64,000 nucleotides of DNA from Bog-473 sp963745175 (GCA_963745175.1 CAVUWK010000002.1:248001-312000); one strand, 5' to 3'. Counted from the stretch's first letter, positions 24,308-33,221 are shown. Notes: generated from the letters alone by a model not told the origin. Made by a program: numbers and translations.

Positions 24308-26744
24308 ACGTCCCGATTGCGGCGGTGAGATCGAGTCGGGCTACTGCAATCTGTGCGGACATAGCCCCGCCTCGTCCCGGGGAGGTGGAGTGTCCGGCGA
24401 ATTGTCCGAGACCTCGGGCCCGGAAGGCGGGCTCAGGTCGGATCCCGAGCGGGCAGATCACTCGGCGTGTGAGCGACCGGCGTGCGGAGGGACGATGGTC
24501 GACGGCTTTTGCGACCAGTGTGGCCATGCTCGTCCTGGTGAGTCCCAACGGGTATCCGGGATCCCTCCTTTGGCAGGCTTGACGTCGGCTCCCGGCATGA
24601 GCGCCTCGGCCGTGAGCGCTTCGTCGGAGACGAGAGGAACGAACACGATCCGGCGGATCTCCTCATCGACGTTGACCACGGGTCGTTCGGTCGGCGCGAC
24701 CAGCTCGGGCGGGAGCCGAGGAAATCTAGGAGCGGGACTGGTCGACATGCCGTCGGTGCCGTATCGCGACCCGCAGTCGGTCCTGCTCGTCGACCCGGAG
24801 GTCCCGGAAAAGAAACGGTTCTGTGCCCATTGCGACAATCCGGTCGGCCGGAGTCGCGGAGCGCGTCCCGCCCGCACCGAAGGATTCTGCCCCCACGATG
24901 GCAAGGCCTACTCCTTCACGCCGAAACTCTGGCCCAGTGACCTCGTGGCGGGCCAATACTTGGTGGCAGGCTGTATCGCGCACGGGGGATTGGGCTGGAT
25001 CTACCTGGCGCAAGACAAGAATGTCTCAGATCGATGGGTCGTTCTGAAGGGGCTCCTCGATTCGGGTGATGAATCCGCGATGGCGGCTGCCATCGCCGAG
25101 CGACGATTCCTGGCTGAGGTAGAGCACCCCAACATCGTCAAGATCTACAACTTCGTCGAGCACGACGGGTTCGGTTACATCGTCATGGAGTACGTGGGCG
25201 GGGAGTCGTTGCGCGAGATTCGGAGCCGGTACCGGGAGGAGGAAGGCGGTCCCCTCCCGGTGGCGCAGGCCATCGCCTACATCCTCGAGATCCTCCCGGC
25301 TATCGGGTTCTTGCACCGCCGCGGTTTGCTGTTCTGTGACTTCAAGCCGGACAACGCCATTCAGACCGAGGAACAGCTCAAGCTCATCGACTTGGGGGGG
25401 GTGCGCCGGACGGACGACGCCGACAGCGACCTGTACGGCACGATCGGCTACCAGGCGCCTGAAGTCCCCGAATCCGGGGCGACCATCGCATCGGACCTCT
25501 ACACGGTTGCGCGGACACTTCTCGTCCTCACCGCAGATTTCGCGGGGTTCCAAGACGAGAAGCGCTACGCCGTGCGGTTGCCACCAGCTCTGGAAGTGCC
25601 GGTCTTCCAGCGTTACGAGTCCTTCCATCGCTTCCTGCAGAAGGCAACCGATGCGGACCCGAGTATGCGGTTTCAGTCGGCTGCGGAGATGGCGGAGCAG
25701 TTGGTCGGGGTGCTCCGCCAGGTCATTGCCGCCGATGGCGGCAGTCCCAGGACGGCTCCCAGCACCCTCTTCAGTTCGGAGTTGGGTGCATCACCCGACA
25801 CGAGCCCGTGGCAGTTCCTTCCGGTGCCGGCGGTGGACCCGTCCGACTCCGCCTCTGGCGTGCTTGCCACGTTGGCGCTCGTGGGCCCCGACCAACGGCA
25901 GTCTCTCCTCGAGACCGTTCCCCGGTCGCCGGAACTGAGTCTGTACATCGCGCGGTCGGCTGTCGATGGCGGTGAGTTCGACGTCGCGAGGCGTGAGCTC
26001 GACTCAGAAGAAGCGCGCCAAAGCGGTTGGCGGGCGGCGTGGTGGCGCGGCGTGCTGCACTTGGCCGAGGGCAAGCCCTCCGACGGCCTTTCGTACCTTG
26101 CGGCCGTCGCCACGGAGCTACCTGGCGAATTGGCCCCGAAGCTGGCCATGGCCGTCTGCTTCGAGCAATCCGCCGACGAGGACGATCCCTCCGCTCCGGC
26201 AGGGGAACGGAGCTCCGAGTCGGTCTCGCAGCAGCTCCGGTACGCAGCGCGCTACTACGGGCTGGTGGCCACGACCGACCCTGGCTACGCCAGCGCCAGC
26301 TTTGGACTGGCCCGCGTCGCCATGCGCCTGGGGGACCGAGAAGAAGCCGTGTCGGCCTTGCAGGGGATCCCGAAGTCTTCGAGTGCGTACGTCACGGCCC
26401 AGATCACGCTCTGCAGCGTGCAGTGTGCGCCGCTACAGGGTGAGCCGCCCCAGCTCACGGACCTCATCGCCGCGTCAAACGTCCTCGACGGGCTCGCCCT
26501 GGACAACTCGGTGCGGCTGCCCCTCGTGAAGGACGTACACCAGCAGGCGCTCGCGATGCTGCTGGACGGACGCCTGGCGTCCGATGACAGCGTCCTTCTC
26601 ATGGGTGCGGCGCTCGACGAATTGGACCAGCGCGCCGCGCTCGAGCGCGCCTTCCGATCCTTGGCCAGGCTCGCCCCCAGCGACGAGGAGCGATTCGACC
26701 TGGTCGATCGGGCGAACGCCTACCGACCCCGGACGATGACGTGA
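24291..26744 (+). CDS. pknG: Serine/threonine kinase PknG with extra zinc ribbons
   Basis: 817 residues. Two short zinc ribbons lie at C5-C10-C19-C22 and C60-C65-C74-C77. The rubredoxin-like domain has CAHC at 178-181, but its second knuckle reads CPHDG (200-204), lacking the usual second Cys. The kinase domain (about 225-480) has the loop AHGGLGWIYLA, Lys253 (WVVLKGL), D350-F-K-P-D-N355, Asp367 in IDLGG and GTIGYQAPE. The C-terminal part is tetratricopeptide-like helical repeats. This is the PknG plan of kinase between redox domain and TPR. In actinobacteria PknG controls amino acid and 2-oxoglutarate use by phosphorylating an FHA protein. Here a matching FHA protein is encoded two genes further on, after PP2C and the VWA protein. 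Confidence 0.93.
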   Translation: MMVACERPDCGGEIESGYCNLCGHSPASSRGGGVSGELSETSGPEGGLRSDPERADHSACERPACGGTMVDGFCDQCGHARPGESQRVSGIPPLAGLTSAPGMSASAVSASSETRGTNTIRRISSSTLTTGRSVGATSSGGSRGNLGAGLVDMPSVPYRDPQSVLLVDPEVPEKKRFCAHCDNPVGRSRGARPARTEGFCPHDGKAYSFTPKLWPSDLVAGQYLVAGCIAHGGLGWIYLAQDKNVSDRWVVLKGLLDSGDESAMAAAIAERRFLAEVEHPNIVKIYNFVEHDGFGYIVMEYVGGESLREIRSRYREEEGGPLPVAQAIAYILEILPAIGFLHRRGLLFCDFKPDNAIQTEEQLKLIDLGGVRRTDDADSDLYGTIGYQAPEVPESGATIASDLYTVARTLLVLTADFAGFQDEKRYAVRLPPALEVPVFQRYESFHRFLQKATDADPSMRFQSAAEMAEQLVGVLRQVIAADGGSPRTAPSTLFSSELGASPDTSPWQFLPVPAVDPSDSASGVLATLALVGPDQRQSLLETVPRSPELSLYIARSAVDGGEFDVARRELDSEEARQSGWRAAWWRGVLHLAEGKPSDGLSYLAAVATELPGELAPKLAMAVCFEQSADEDDPSAPAGERSSESVSQQLRYAARYYGLVATTDPGYASASFGLARVAMRLGDREEAVSALQGIPKSSSAYVTAQITLCSVQCAPLQGEPPQLTDLIAASNVLDGLALDNSVRLPLVKDVHQQALAMLLDGRLASDDSVLLMGAALDELDQRAALERAFRSLARLAPSDEERFDLVDRANAYRPRTMT

Positions 26745-26757
26745 TGACGGGAGGGTC

Positions 26758-27743
26758 GTGAGCCCAGACACGGATACCGACACTGAGGTCCGCCCGTGCC
26801 CGCAGTGCCAGTCGCCGGTGTTCGACGACGAGCTCTATTGCGAGGGGTGTGGACGACGCGTGGCCGACGAGCCGCAGGTCGATCACACTGCGGTTCCCCG
26901 CGGGCCCGGTTATCGCGCCGAACATGATTTGGGTGTGATCGCAGGCGTTACGGACCGCGGCACGCGCCGTCATCGAAACGAAGACGCCCTGGCCATCGCG
27001 GCGGTCGACGGCCGGATCGTGGCCGCGGTCTGCGACGGCGTCGCCTCCACCGCGAATCCCGACCAGGCGGCCCGAGCGGCGGCGGACACCGCCTTCGCCG
27101 TTGTCGAGCCGCTGCTGTACGCATCGAATTGGCCTCAGTACGCAGAACTTGAGGAACTCCTCGGCGAGGCGTTCGATGGGGCCCAGCGAGCCGTGCTCGA
27201 GGTCCCCAACGACGAGCCCGGCGGCAACGACCAGTCGCCCTCGACGACCATGGTCGTCGCCGTGGCCGCACAGGGTCACGTCACGGTGGCCAACATCGGG
27301 GACAGCCGTGCCTATTGGTTGAGCACCAACCCGGCCCACGCCAGAGTGCTCACGGTGGACGACTCGTGGGCTCAGGAGCGTATCGCCGAAGGCGCCGCGC
27401 CCGAGGTCGCCTATGCCGACCCGGACGCACACATCATCACCCGATGGATCGGGGGGAGGCCGAATCGGTGACGCCCACCGTGGTGACGCTGGACGTCACC
27501 GAGCCGGGCCTGCTGCTTGTCTGCAGCGACGGCCTGTGGAACTACTTCGAGGACCCGCAGAGCTTGCTCGAACTGATCCCGGACTGGGCCTTGTCGGCGC
27601 CGATTGAGATCGCCCGTCGTCTCACTGACGCCGCTCTCCTCGCTGGGGGCCATGACAACATCACGGTCGTTGTGGTACCGCTCGACCCTGCGACGGCCGG
27701 AAACCGGAACGGAACCGACGGAGGAGTAGGGACGAAGGAGTAG
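26758..27743 (+). CDS. PP2C-type protein phosphatase with N-terminal zinc ribbon, one frameshift
   Basis: About 328 residues once one G is added to the six-G run at 27451-27456. A zinc ribbon (C14, C17, C28, C31: PCPQCQSP and YCEGCGRR) is followed by the PP2C fold: GVTDRGTRRHRNEDAL with the first metal Asp/Glu site, AVCDGVASTANPDQA, MVVAVAAQGHVTVANIGDSR, then LLVCSDGLWNY and GGHDNITVVVV with the last metal Asp. It should remove phosphate from Ser/Thr on the substrates of PknG. It starts at a GTG 14 bases after pknG. The frame break sits between RWIGG and EAESVTP, and both halves keep the full set of metal ligands. Confidence 0.88.
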
Positions 27744-27750
27744 GAAAGCC

Positions 27751-29121
27751 ATGGCCGACTTCCAGATCGAATGCTTCCAGAACGAGTTCCTCCCTGAGGG
27801 TGGACAGGTGGTGCACGCCGTCCTCACCGTGTGCGCGTCCGGGACCGGCTCGAGCGGGACTTCTGATCCTGCACCTGCGGAAGACAGGGCCGAGTTGCTC
27901 ATCGTCGACACGTCGGGTTCGATGAACGGGAAGAAGCTCCGATCCGCCAAGGCGGCGACTGCCGCGGCCGTCGATTGCATTCCCGACGGCGTTGGATTCG
28001 GGATCATGACCGGCAATCACCGGGCTGAGATGGCCTTTCCGACGTCGGGGTCCGTGGCCGTGTCCTCCGCAGAGTCGCGGGCCGAGGCAAAGCAGGCGGT
28101 GAAGAACTTCGAGGCCGGAGGAGGCACGGCCATCGGATCGTGGATCGAACTCGCCGAAGAAGTCTTTGGGGAGGCTGGGGGAATCCGCCACGCGATCCTT
28201 CTCACAGATGGCCGGAACGAGAGCGAGGAGCCCGAGGCGCTCGATGAAGCCCTCCGTCGGGCCGATGGCGCGTTCCAGTGCGACTGCCGCGGCGTGGGGG
28301 ACGATTGGGAGGTGGCGGAGCTACGCAAGGTCGCCACGGCGCTGCGCGGAACCTACGACATCGTCGCCGACCCCGAAGGCCTTTCGGCAGATTTCGCCGG
28401 ACTCATGATGCAGTCGCTGAGCAAGCAGGTCGCGGAGCTCACCCTGCGCGTGTGGACCCCGCAGGGCGCCGAGATCGTCGCCCTCAAGCAGATGGAGCCG
28501 CCGCTCGACCTCGTTGGGAGCCGCGCCGCCGACGGACCACTCGTGGGCGACTACACCACCGGTGCCTGGGGAGATGAGAGCCGAGAGTTCTACCTCAGCG
28601 TGCGGGTGCCGGTCGGCGCCGTCGACGACAAGATGCTGGTGGCCCGGGTGACGATGCTCGTCGGCGGCGAGCCCGTCGGCCAGAGCCTGGTCACGGCGGT
28701 GTGGACCGACGACGTCGCGAAGTCGACCCGCATGAACAAGCGTGTTGCGGACGCGATCGGCGAGGGGGAGCTGGCCGACGCGATCCAAGAGGGCGTCGAC
28801 GCGTACCGAGCCGATGACATCGAGACCGCCACCAATAGGTTCGAGAAGGCGGTACACATCGCCAGCGAGTCGGGCAACGACGATGCCATCGACCGGATTT
28901 CGAAGATCGTCGAGATCGACAAGGTGACGGGCCGCGTCCGCCCCAAGGCCAAGGTAGCGAAGGCCGACCTCATGACGGCCGAGACGCGGTCCACCCGGAC
29001 GTCGCGGACCGTGCACCGCTTCAAGGGGAGCGACCTCGGCCGCTGCGACACCTGCCGGAGGCCGGCGACAGACGCGGTTCACCGCGTCGCCGGGACGAAC
29101 TCGCCCAACGGGACACTATGA
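27751..29121 (+). CDS. VWA-domain protein of the kinase operon
   Basis: 456 residues. A von Willebrand A domain begins after about 48 residues, with the MIDAS motif VDTSGSMNGKK (D53, S55, S57), a Thr loop (GGGTAIGSWIELA) and an Asp strand (HAILLTDGRNESEE), so it should bind a divalent metal and a protein partner. Beta-type and helical domains follow, the last a helix hairpin (IQEGVDAYRADDIETATNRFE). The last 30 residues have a single CxxC (GRCDTCRRPATDAVHR). No signal peptide, so the partner is cytosolic. It starts seven bases after the phosphatase stop, with an AGGAAAG ribosome binding site, and overlaps the FHA gene by four bases. Confidence 0.8.
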   Translation: MADFQIECFQNEFLPEGGQVVHAVLTVCASGTGSSGTSDPAPAEDRAELLIVDTSGSMNGKKLRSAKAATAAAVDCIPDGVGFGIMTGNHRAEMAFPTSGSVAVSSAESRAEAKQAVKNFEAGGGTAIGSWIELAEEVFGEAGGIRHAILLTDGRNESEEPEALDEALRRADGAFQCDCRGVGDDWEVAELRKVATALRGTYDIVADPEGLSADFAGLMMQSLSKQVAELTLRVWTPQGAEIVALKQMEPPLDLVGSRAADGPLVGDYTTGAWGDESREFYLSVRVPVGAVDDKMLVARVTMLVGGEPVGQSLVTAVWTDDVAKSTRMNKRVADAIGEGELADAIQEGVDAYRADDIETATNRFEKAVHIASESGNDDAIDRISKIVEIDKVTGRVRPKAKVAKADLMTAETRSTRTSRTVHRFKGSDLGRCDTCRRPATDAVHRVAGTNSPNGTL

Positions 29122-30584
29122 GCGCCCGGTGTCCGAGGGGGCACCTCTCCGAGACGCTCGATTACTGCAGCGTCTGCGGTGTCGCCGTCGTGTACACGCC
29201 GCTTGACGTCGGGGCGCGGGTGGATCGGTGCCCGAACTGCGGGTCACCGCCGGGCTCCGGACCCTCGTGCGCCCAGTGCGGCTACGTCCTGAATGCCCCG
29301 GTCACCGAGGCGCCCTGGGTGGAGGAGAACTGGGAGACGGTCGTGCGCCCCGACCGCGAGTACTACGAGATGTTGGAGCCCGATGGGATGGAGTTCCCCG
29401 AGGAGACCTATTCGCGCCGTATCGCGCTCATCGGCGACCTGATGAGCATCGGGCGGCGGAGCAGGACCCAGGCCATTCAGCCCGAGATCGACCTCTCGGG
29501 CTCCCTGGAGGACACGGGCGTGTCACACCGTCACGCCGTGCTGATGCGCCAACCGGAGGGCAGCTGGGCGCTGGTGGACCAGGACTCGACGAACGGGACC
29601 TATCTCAACGCCGACCAGGAACCGGTCTCGCCGAATCACCCGATCCCGCTGCACGACGGCGACCGGATCCACCTCGGCGCTTGGACCACCCTGACCGTCG
29701 AACGCGTCGACCCTGCCCTGGTGCCCAATGCCGACGTGGACAGCCGCCCGTCGAAGGACACCCGCAACCTCGCGCGCGGGCGGCGCCGCATGGAGGTCGA
29801 TCTCCTCGGTCCTCTGCGGCTGAGGGTCTCGGGCGAGGACGTCCCGATCGGCGCTGCGAAGGAACGCGCTGTTCTGGCGCTGCTCGCCCTGAAGGTGGGA
29901 GCCCCCGTCTCTGCGGTCGATCTCGAGTGGGCCCTGTGGGGTGAGGAAGTACCCAAGACCGCAAGCGTCGCGCTCCGGGGTTACGTTCACGACCTGCGCC
30001 AACTTCTGCCCGACGACGCGATCGAGACCACGACCCCACTGGGCTACAGACTGAACGCGAACAAGGACTGGATCGACGTCGGCCGCTTCGAGCGCAGATG
30101 TGGGCGCGGTCGCGCCCTCCTGTCGTCGGGCCACCCCGGGGCAGCGGTGGCCGAGCTCACGCGGGCGCTCGAGCTCTGGCGCGGCGAGCCGTTGCTCGAC
30201 CTCGCCAACGGACCCATGGGGGCGACCGAAGGGGTACGGCTCAACGAGCGCAGGGCTGACGCTGAAGAGGATCGTTTCGAAGGCCGCCTCTTACTCGGGG
30301 ACCACCAGAGCCTCGTGGCGGATCTGTGGCCCGCGGTGGAGGCTGAGCCGCTGCGCCAGCGCAGGTGGGCGCAGCTGATGCTTGCCTTGTACCGATCCGC
30401 CCGCAAGGTAGACGCATTGCGCGCGTTCCAACGTCTCCGCAACGAGCTCGGGGAAAATTACGGCTTGGAGCCCTCGGCGGAGCTGGTGGCGCTGGAGCAC
30501 GGCATCGTCATGGACCGGTCCGATCTTCTGTGGGTGCCGCCCATGGACGCCGCCGCCGTCCCGAAGGCCGCGTCGGTGACATGA
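29118..30584 (+). CDS. Zinc ribbon-FHA protein fused to SARP/EmbR-type winged helix and BTAD domains
   Basis: 488 residues. Two zinc ribbons occupy residues 5-20 and 38-54. A linker contains WETVVRPDREYYE with Thr74 in an E-T-x-V context similar to the phospho-site region of GarA and OdhI. The FHA domain (about 100-198) has GRRSR, SHRH at 136-139 and NGTYLN, the phosphothreonine-binding residues. Then come an OmpR-type DNA-binding winged helix (about 225-320: LLGPLRLRV, RAVLALLALKVGAPVS, VALRGYVHDLRQLLP, YRLN) and a BTAD helical domain (about 325-470). EmbR of mycobacteria has the same three modules in the opposite order. The protein can read PknG output and bind DNA. I know GarA-like FHA proteins near PknG, but the fusion to a transcription module is unusual. 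Confidence 0.85.
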   Translation: MSARCPRGHLSETLDYCSVCGVAVVYTPLDVGARVDRCPNCGSPPGSGPSCAQCGYVLNAPVTEAPWVEENWETVVRPDREYYEMLEPDGMEFPEETYSRRIALIGDLMSIGRRSRTQAIQPEIDLSGSLEDTGVSHRHAVLMRQPEGSWALVDQDSTNGTYLNADQEPVSPNHPIPLHDGDRIHLGAWTTLTVERVDPALVPNADVDSRPSKDTRNLARGRRRMEVDLLGPLRLRVSGEDVPIGAAKERAVLALLALKVGAPVSAVDLEWALWGEEVPKTASVALRGYVHDLRQLLPDDAIETTTPLGYRLNANKDWIDVGRFERRCGRGRALLSSGHPGAAVAELTRALELWRGEPLLDLANGPMGATEGVRLNERRADAEEDRFEGRLLLGDHQSLVADLWPAVEAEPLRQRRWAQLMLALYRSARKVDALRAFQRLRNELGENYGLEPSAELVALEHGIVMDRSDLLWVPPMDAAAVPKAASVT

Positions 30585-30622
30585 CCGGGTCCTCGATCCA
30601 CTGCATCGGTTCTCGGCGGCGA

Positions 30623-30655
30623 TCAGATCTCGACGACGGGGCAGGTCATGGTGCG
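30623..30655 (-). pseudogene. Relic of the 3' end of an Lrp-type ligand domain gene
   Basis: On the minus strand the frame reads RTMTCPVVEI then stop, which nearly copies the end of the Lrp-domain gene at 31602-31838 (RTITCPVVRI, stop). At DNA level 30622-30657 matches 31601-31636 in 33 of 36 positions. No start or upstream part of the domain is left. Confidence 0.55.
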
Positions 30656-30701
30656 GGCGAAGCGCCGGCAAAGGTGATGTCCGCCTAGACAGCGGGAGAG
30701 A

Positions 30702-31331
30702 TCAGGGGCAGGGCCCATAGGGGTCGATGGGTGCATCGGAAGCCCCCGTGACCACCAGTGAATTGGAGGCCTCGTTCATGTAGGCCTCAGGGCAGGGATC
30801 GGCGATAGCGATCACCGCGGAGCCGGGGCAGGCGCTCTGCTCCCTCATACATGTCATGGCCTCTCGACCCTCGGCGTACCCGGGGCACTCCAGGGAAAAG
30901 CCCTTGGCCGCGTAGGCCTGCAGGTACGCCAGCGCGGCCGGACAGCCCCACGCCGTCGCTTGGCCGACGGGCGGCACGGCTCCCGGATCCGCCGGCGGCG
31001 GCGCGGGCGCGGGCCGCACTGCAACCGTGGGCGGGGTCACCGTCGGCGCGGGAGCCGGCGGCGGGGGCGGGGCAGTTGTCGTGGTCGTGGTCGTGGTCGA
31101 GGTCGTGGTGGGGGTCGGGGCAGGTGCGGGTGGAGCCGGCGTCGTCGGCGTCACCGGCCGCACGATGGTGGCGGCAATGGCGGCGGCCGCCTCGCTCAGC
31201 ACGGCTCGCGGGGGACGCGGAGCCGACGTACCGGCGCCGGACGGGATCAGCTGCGCGACCACGATGGCCGCCAGGGCGACGAGGACGATGGGCACGAGCG
31301 CGGCGGTGCGCCGACGTACAGCGGGGGACAA
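30702..31331 (-). CDS. Unknown membrane-anchored protein with Pro/Thr linker and Cys-rich tail
   Basis: About 209 residues from a TTG at 31331 preceded by AAGGAG, which I prefer to the GTG 72 bases upstream. A basic start and a membrane helix (ALVPIVLVALAAIVVAQLIP) are followed by a long low-complexity linker of Pro, Ala and Thr (including a run of eight Thr). The C-terminal outer domain of about 75 residues has seven Cys: GCPAALAYLQAYA, FSLECPGYA, MTCMREQSACPG, ADPCPEAYMNE and the end DPYGPCP. I recognise this small Cys domain from other actinobacterial proteins that have no assigned function. It points to an exported, wall-spanning protein with disulfides. Confidence 0.65.
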   Translation of the reverse strand: MSPAVRRRTAALVPIVLVALAAIVVAQLIPSGAGTSAPRPPRAVLSEAAAAIAATIVRPVTPTTPAPPAPAPTPTTTSTTTTTTTTAPPPPPAPAPTVTPPTVAVRPAPAPPPADPGAVPPVGQATAWGCPAALAYLQAYAAKGFSLECPGYAEGREAMTCMREQSACPGSAVIAIADPCPEAYMNEASNSLVVTGASDAPIDPYGPCP

Positions 31332-31601
31332 GGCGGCTCCTTGTAGGGGTCCCCTCTGTTGGGCGGCTCGATGGGGGTCGAGGCAAACTGATACCCACCG
31401 CACCTCCGGTGAACGACGCCGAAAACCGAATCTCCCCCGAAACCCGCAGAACGCCGCGCCAACGGGGGCTTCAAGCGGTGGTCGTTGCCGTGGTGGAGAG
31501 GTCTGCGGCGTTTCTCAGCGCAGCAATGGTGGTGAGGGGATGGCGGGCGGGTTCAGAGCGAGGGCAGAACCCGTGTTGCGGCGGCCCGGCGCGCCGGAGA
31601 A

Positions 31602-31838
31602 TCAGATCCTGACGACGGGGCAGGTGATGGTGCGGGTGATGCCCTCAATCTGTTGGATGTCCCGCACGACCATGCGGCCCAGGTCGTTCATGGAAGGCGA
31701 CTCGGCGCGGGCGATGACGTCATACGGTCCCGTGACACCGTCGGCGACGAGCACGCCCTCGATACCGCTGACCTGCTGGGCGACCTGGGCCGCCTTTCCC
31801 ACGTCGGTCTGGATCAGGACGTACGCATGGACGGTCAC
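31602..31838 (-). CDS. Stand-alone Lrp/AsnC ligand-binding (RAM) domain protein
   Basis: A 78-residue protein starting at GTG (VTVHAYVLIQTDVGKA) that holds only the effector and oligomerisation half of an Lrp regulator: VAQQVSGIEGVLVADGVTGPYDVIARAES, then MNDLGRMVVRDIQQIEGITRTITC. There is no helix-turn-helix. Such free domains, common in actinobacteria, bind amino acids and can tune full-length Lrp partners or act on enzymes. It is divergent from the MFS gene with a 27-base gap. A 36-base decayed copy of its 3' end lies one kilobase downstream. Confidence 0.88.
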   Translation of the reverse strand: MTVHAYVLIQTDVGKAAQVAQQVSGIEGVLVADGVTGPYDVIARAESPSMNDLGRMVVRDIQQIEGITRTITCPVVRI

Positions 31839-31865
31839 GGCACACCGTACATTGGCCTGGTGCCG

Positions 31866-33221
31866 ATGTCCCCCAAGGTCGAGCAGTTCAAGGACATGGC
31901 CAAGCAGGCCCGGAAGGACCTGTTCGACCAGACGAATCCGATCGGCCGCCTCTCGCTGGTGCAGTGCGCCATGCTCGGCGGCGACACGCTGGTCACGATC
32001 TCGCTGGCGGGCTCGCTCTTCTTCTCCATCTCGCCCGACGCGGCCGATCACAAGGTGCTGCTGTACCTCCTCTTCACGCTGCTCCCGTTCGCCATCGTGT
32101 CACCGCTGCTCGGGCCGCTCATCGACCGCAGCCGCGGGGCGCGCCGGGCCATGGTCGTGTCCTCGGCCATCGGGCGGGCCGTGCTGTGCCCGCTCATGGC
32201 CATGCACATCCACAGCCTGCTCCTGTTCCCCCTGGCCTTCCTCGTCCTCGTGTGCTCGAAGCTCTACCTCGTCACGAAGGGCGCGCTGGTCCCGGAGATG
32301 GCCGCGCTGACGGGACCCGACGGGGAGGGCGAGCAGGCCGGCTACGCCACGCTCAACGCACGACTGACGCTGCTCGGCACACTGGCCGGTTTCGTCGTGT
32401 CGGTGCCCGCCGTGATCCTCTACAAGATCGGCAGCTCGCCCGCGGTGCTCGTACTGGCCACGATCGTCTTCGTCGCCGCAGCGGTGGCCGGCGCCCGCCT
32501 CCCGGTGCTCTCGGGCGGCAAGGGCGAGCGCCTGTGGGCCGACGAGGCCACCAAGGTGCGTGAGTACGGCCAGGCCGGCGAGGCGCAGGATCGCGAGCGC
32601 GATCTCCTGAGCCTGCAGCCGATGGGGCATCCGGAGGTCATGCTGGGGCTGACGGCCATGTGCATCGTCCGCGGGCTGCAGGGTTTCATGATCTTCATGC
32701 TCGCCTTCGGGCTGCGGCGTATGCACGGCGTCGGCCTGTACTGGTACGGCCTCATCCTGGCGGGCAGCGGCGTCGGGGCCATCGTCGGGCTGGTCCTGGT
32801 CGGGCGGTTGCGCAAGCGCCTCAGCGAGCAGCAGCTGCTGCTCTGCTCCCTCTGGCTCATTGCCGCGTCCGCGGCCGGCGTGGCCGTATGGGGGACGTTG
32901 CTCGCCCAGGTCGTGCTGGCGTTCATGGTGGGGCTGTGCGGCGCCGTGGCCCAGCCCTCCTTCGACGCCATGACCCAGCGGCTCATCCCCTTGTCCGCCC
33001 AGGGGAGGGCGTTCGCACGCTTCGGCATGCGCCAGCAGCTGGTCTGGGTGGTGGGCTCGCTGATCCCCCTGATCGTCGTGTTCACGCTGCCGCAGGGCGA
33101 CGCCACCATCGCCGTGCTGGCCGCACTCGGCGGTCTCACCTATGTGACGGGCCGTCGCGCCGCGCACGCGCCGCGGATCGTGCAGCGGGACTACCGCAAT
33201 ATGGGGGAAGCTGGAGGCTGA
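31866..33221 (+). CDS. Major facilitator superfamily transporter
   Basis: About 451 residues with roughly 12 membrane helices: LVTISLAGSLFFSIS, VLLYLLFTLLPFAIVSPLLGPL, LLLFPLAFLVLVCSKLYLV, LLGTLAGFVVSVPAVILYKIG, AVLVLATIVFVAAAVAG, then six more in the second half. The loop between helices 2 and 3 has LIDRSRGARRAMVVSS, the usual MFS D-R-x-G-x-R type motif. The central loop (LPVLSGGKGERLWADEATK) is polar and cytosolic. Substrate cannot be guessed; related proteins export drugs or lipids. ATG 31866 was taken because the helix-rich part begins soon after it; GTG 31860 is also possible. Confidence 0.83.
   Translation: MSPKVEQFKDMAKQARKDLFDQTNPIGRLSLVQCAMLGGDTLVTISLAGSLFFSISPDAADHKVLLYLLFTLLPFAIVSPLLGPLIDRSRGARRAMVVSSAIGRAVLCPLMAMHIHSLLLFPLAFLVLVCSKLYLVTKGALVPEMAALTGPDGEGEQAGYATLNARLTLLGTLAGFVVSVPAVILYKIGSSPAVLVLATIVFVAAAVAGARLPVLSGGKGERLWADEATKVREYGQAGEAQDRERDLLSLQPMGHPEVMLGLTAMCIVRGLQGFMIFMLAFGLRRMHGVGLYWYGLILAGSGVGAIVGLVLVGRLRKRLSEQQLLLCSLWLIAASAAGVAVWGTLLAQVVLAFMVGLCGAVAQPSFDAMTQRLIPLSAQGRAFARFGMRQQLVWVVGSLIPLIVVFTLPQGDATIAVLAALGGLTYVTGRRAAHAPRIVQRDYRNMGEAGG

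Noticed and set aside
31653..31865. N-terminal extension of the MFS protein by 71 codons.
   Set aside because: It would overlap the oppositely oriented Lrp-domain gene and has no membrane or family character.
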